DNA from: Clostridiaceae bacterium | Lineage (GTDB): Bacteria; Bacillota; Clostridia; Oscillospirales; Acutalibacteraceae | Reading direction: 5' to 3' | Length of the DNA stretch: 6,585 nucleotides | Assembly (NCBI GenBank): GCA_016303035.1 | Contig: JAEDML010000070.1 | Location: forward strand, 1-6,585 | Shown: positions 5,623 through 6,585 of the stretch, in pieces | Layout of the letters: each line of letters begins with the position of its first letter | How positions within the stretch are numbered: the stretch's first letter is position 1 | Notes under the pieces: generated by a model | Database searches by the model: none | What the model was told of the DNA's origin: nothing | Seen by the model: only the letters and a program-made list of their open reading frames with translations | Position numbers and translations under genes: made by a program

Positions 5623-6585
5623 TTAAGCCTTTCTTAGTTTCGTTGCCGCGTCTTTAAGCGCGGCGCACAGTAACTCGGTATCCTCTTGTGTGTTGTATCT
5701 GCTGAAGCTTAGTCTCAGCGCACTGTCAATAAGCTCAGGTGTAAGCCCGACCTCTTTCAGCACATAGCTTATGTGACCCTTTGAGCAGGCGCTTCCGCTT
5801 GAAACGAAAATATTGCGCGATTCAAGAAAGTGCAGCAGCGTTTCGGAGCGGTAGCCGGGTACCGAAATATTCATAATATAGGGTAATCCGCCGTCATATG
5901 AGTTGATTTTTATAAACCCGAGCTCTGAAAGTCTTGATTTTGTATAGTCATATAGCTTTTGCTGATTTTTAAGGCAAAGTGATATATCTGAAAGCTCGTC
6001 TACCGCGCCTTTTAGTCCGCAGATAAGCGGTACGGATTCTGTGCCGGAGCGCAGACCGCGCTCCTGACCGCCGCCTGTTATAAACGGAGATATATGAACG
6101 CCTTTTTTGCAGTAGAGAAAGCCTATTCCCTTAGGACCGTGAATTTTATGACCGCTTGCAGAGAGCATATCCACACCCAGTCTGCTTGCGTTAATCGGCA
6201 GTTTGCCGTAACCCTGAACGGCGTCGCAGTGAAACAGGGCGTAGGGAGCATACTTTTTTATGAGTGCCGCGGCTTCACTTATAGGCTGAACAGAGCCCAC
6301 CTCGTTATTCACAAGCATAATGCTTACAAGCAGCGTATCACCGTTAAGCGCATTTTTTAAATCGTCGAGCAAAATCTTTCCGCCGCGGTCGGGTTTAAGT
6401 CGTATTACCTCATATCCCATAGCTTCAAGTCTTTTTACCGTTTCAAGCACCGAAGGATGCTCTATCGCCGTGGTTATTATTCTTTTTCCGCGGCGGTGGT
6501 TTGCAAGCACCGACATAAGCGCGGTGTTATTGGCTTCGGTTCCGCTGCCGGTGAATATAATTTCATCCTCTCTGCAGTGAAGCGA
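5623..6585 (-). CDS. Cysteine desulfurase (NifS/IscS family), 5'-partial
   Basis: This PLP enzyme converts cysteine to alanine and carries the sulfur as a persulfide. The reading frame is open to the window edge, so the gene is partial. The Met at 6516 is internal, because the 23 codons before it encode the family motif FTGSGTEANN. In all 320 residues are visible, and about 55-65 N-terminal residues are missing. Numbered from the window edge, the motifs are GSGTEANN (13-20), EHPS (42-45), NNEVGSVQP (93-101), HCDAVQGYGKLP (119-130), SASGHKIHGPKG with the PLP lysine at 147, GGGQERGLRSGTE (171-183), and SSGSACSKG with the catalytic Cys at 267. The Cys loop goes almost directly into HISYVL, so it is shorter than the IscS loop (CTSASLEPSYVL). 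That fits a dedicated desulfurase like Bacillus NifZ, which pairs with ThiI, better than a general IscS. The position directly upstream of thiI supports this. Symbol left blank because the subfamily is inferred. Confidence 0.95.
   Translation of the reverse strand, partial: SLHCREDEIIFTGSGTEANNTALMSVLANHRRGKRIITTAIEHPSVLETVKRLEAMGYEVIRLKPDRGGKILLDDLKNALNGDTLLVSIMLVNNEVGSVQPISEAAALIKKYAPYALFHCDAVQGYGKLPINASRLGVDMLSASGHKIHGPKGIGFLYCKKGVHISPFITGGGQERGLRSGTESVPLICGLKGAVDELSDISLCLKNQQKLYDYTKSRLSELGFIKINSYDGGLPYIMNISVPGYRSETLLHFLESRNIFVSSGSACSKGHISYVLKEVGLTPELIDSALRLSFSRYNTQEDTELLCAALKDAATKLRKA
5628..5635 (-). promoter_or_regulatory. Shine-Dalgarno site of thiI
   Basis: AAGAAAGG on the minus strand lies 8 nt before the thiI ATG (5619) and is embedded in the last codons of the cysteine desulfurase gene. 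Ribosomes finishing the desulfurase would therefore uncover or re-use it. Confidence 0.65.

Noticed and set aside
5623..6516. Desulfurase starting at the ATG at 6516
   Set aside because: The frame stays open to 6585, and the codons upstream encode the conserved GSGTEANN motif, so this Met is internal.
1413..6585. A defence island or mobile-element origin for the minus-strand genes
   Set aside because: There is no integrase, transposase, terminal repeat, toxin-antitoxin pair or tRNA scar. Composition is even and most genes are housekeeping.

Overview
The window looks like chromosome from a Gram-positive Clostridia-type bacterium (Firmicutes), possibly an Oscillospirales/Ruminococcus-like gut anaerobe. 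Four things suggest this: strong AAAGGAGG-type Shine-Dalgarno sites, a four-domain S1 protein, a class B sortase, and a ThiI without a rhodanese domain sitting beside its own cysteine desulfurase. Base composition is moderate and even across the genes. No mobile element, tRNA, rRNA or CRISPR array is visible. The genus is inference.

Layout: one gene, rpsA (28-1260), lies on the + strand. Everything else is a compact minus-strand array that runs toward it. In transcription order this is cysteine desulfurase (start lies beyond the right edge of the window), thiI, pncC, a class B sortase, a membrane-anchored protein with a degenerate CinA-N/MoCF-like domain, and a COG2426-type small multi-drug export protein. 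Junctions are 3, 11, -17, 15 and 7 nt, so the six genes look like one operon. The two convergent units meet in a 152-nt intergenic region. It holds a 14-bp hairpin that can act as a terminator in both directions, plus a second inverted repeat.

How the genes fit together: the desulfurase takes sulfur from cysteine and passes persulfide to ThiI, which makes 4-thiouridine in tRNA (and possibly thiazole sulfur). PncC deamidates nicotinamide mononucleotide in NAD recycling. The last three genes are envelope-linked: a sortase with an N-terminal anchor, a predicted cytosolic domain tethered by a long acidic linker to a C-terminal membrane helix, and a small integral membrane protein.

The most unusual item is the 356-residue protein at 1912-2982. 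Its N-terminal ~150 residues follow the CinA N-terminal (molybdopterin-binding-like) pattern with the hallmark residues altered, and it is fused to a linker and membrane anchor. It lies one gene away from the CinA C-terminal-type enzyme PncC, with the sortase between them. No function is known to me for this protein.
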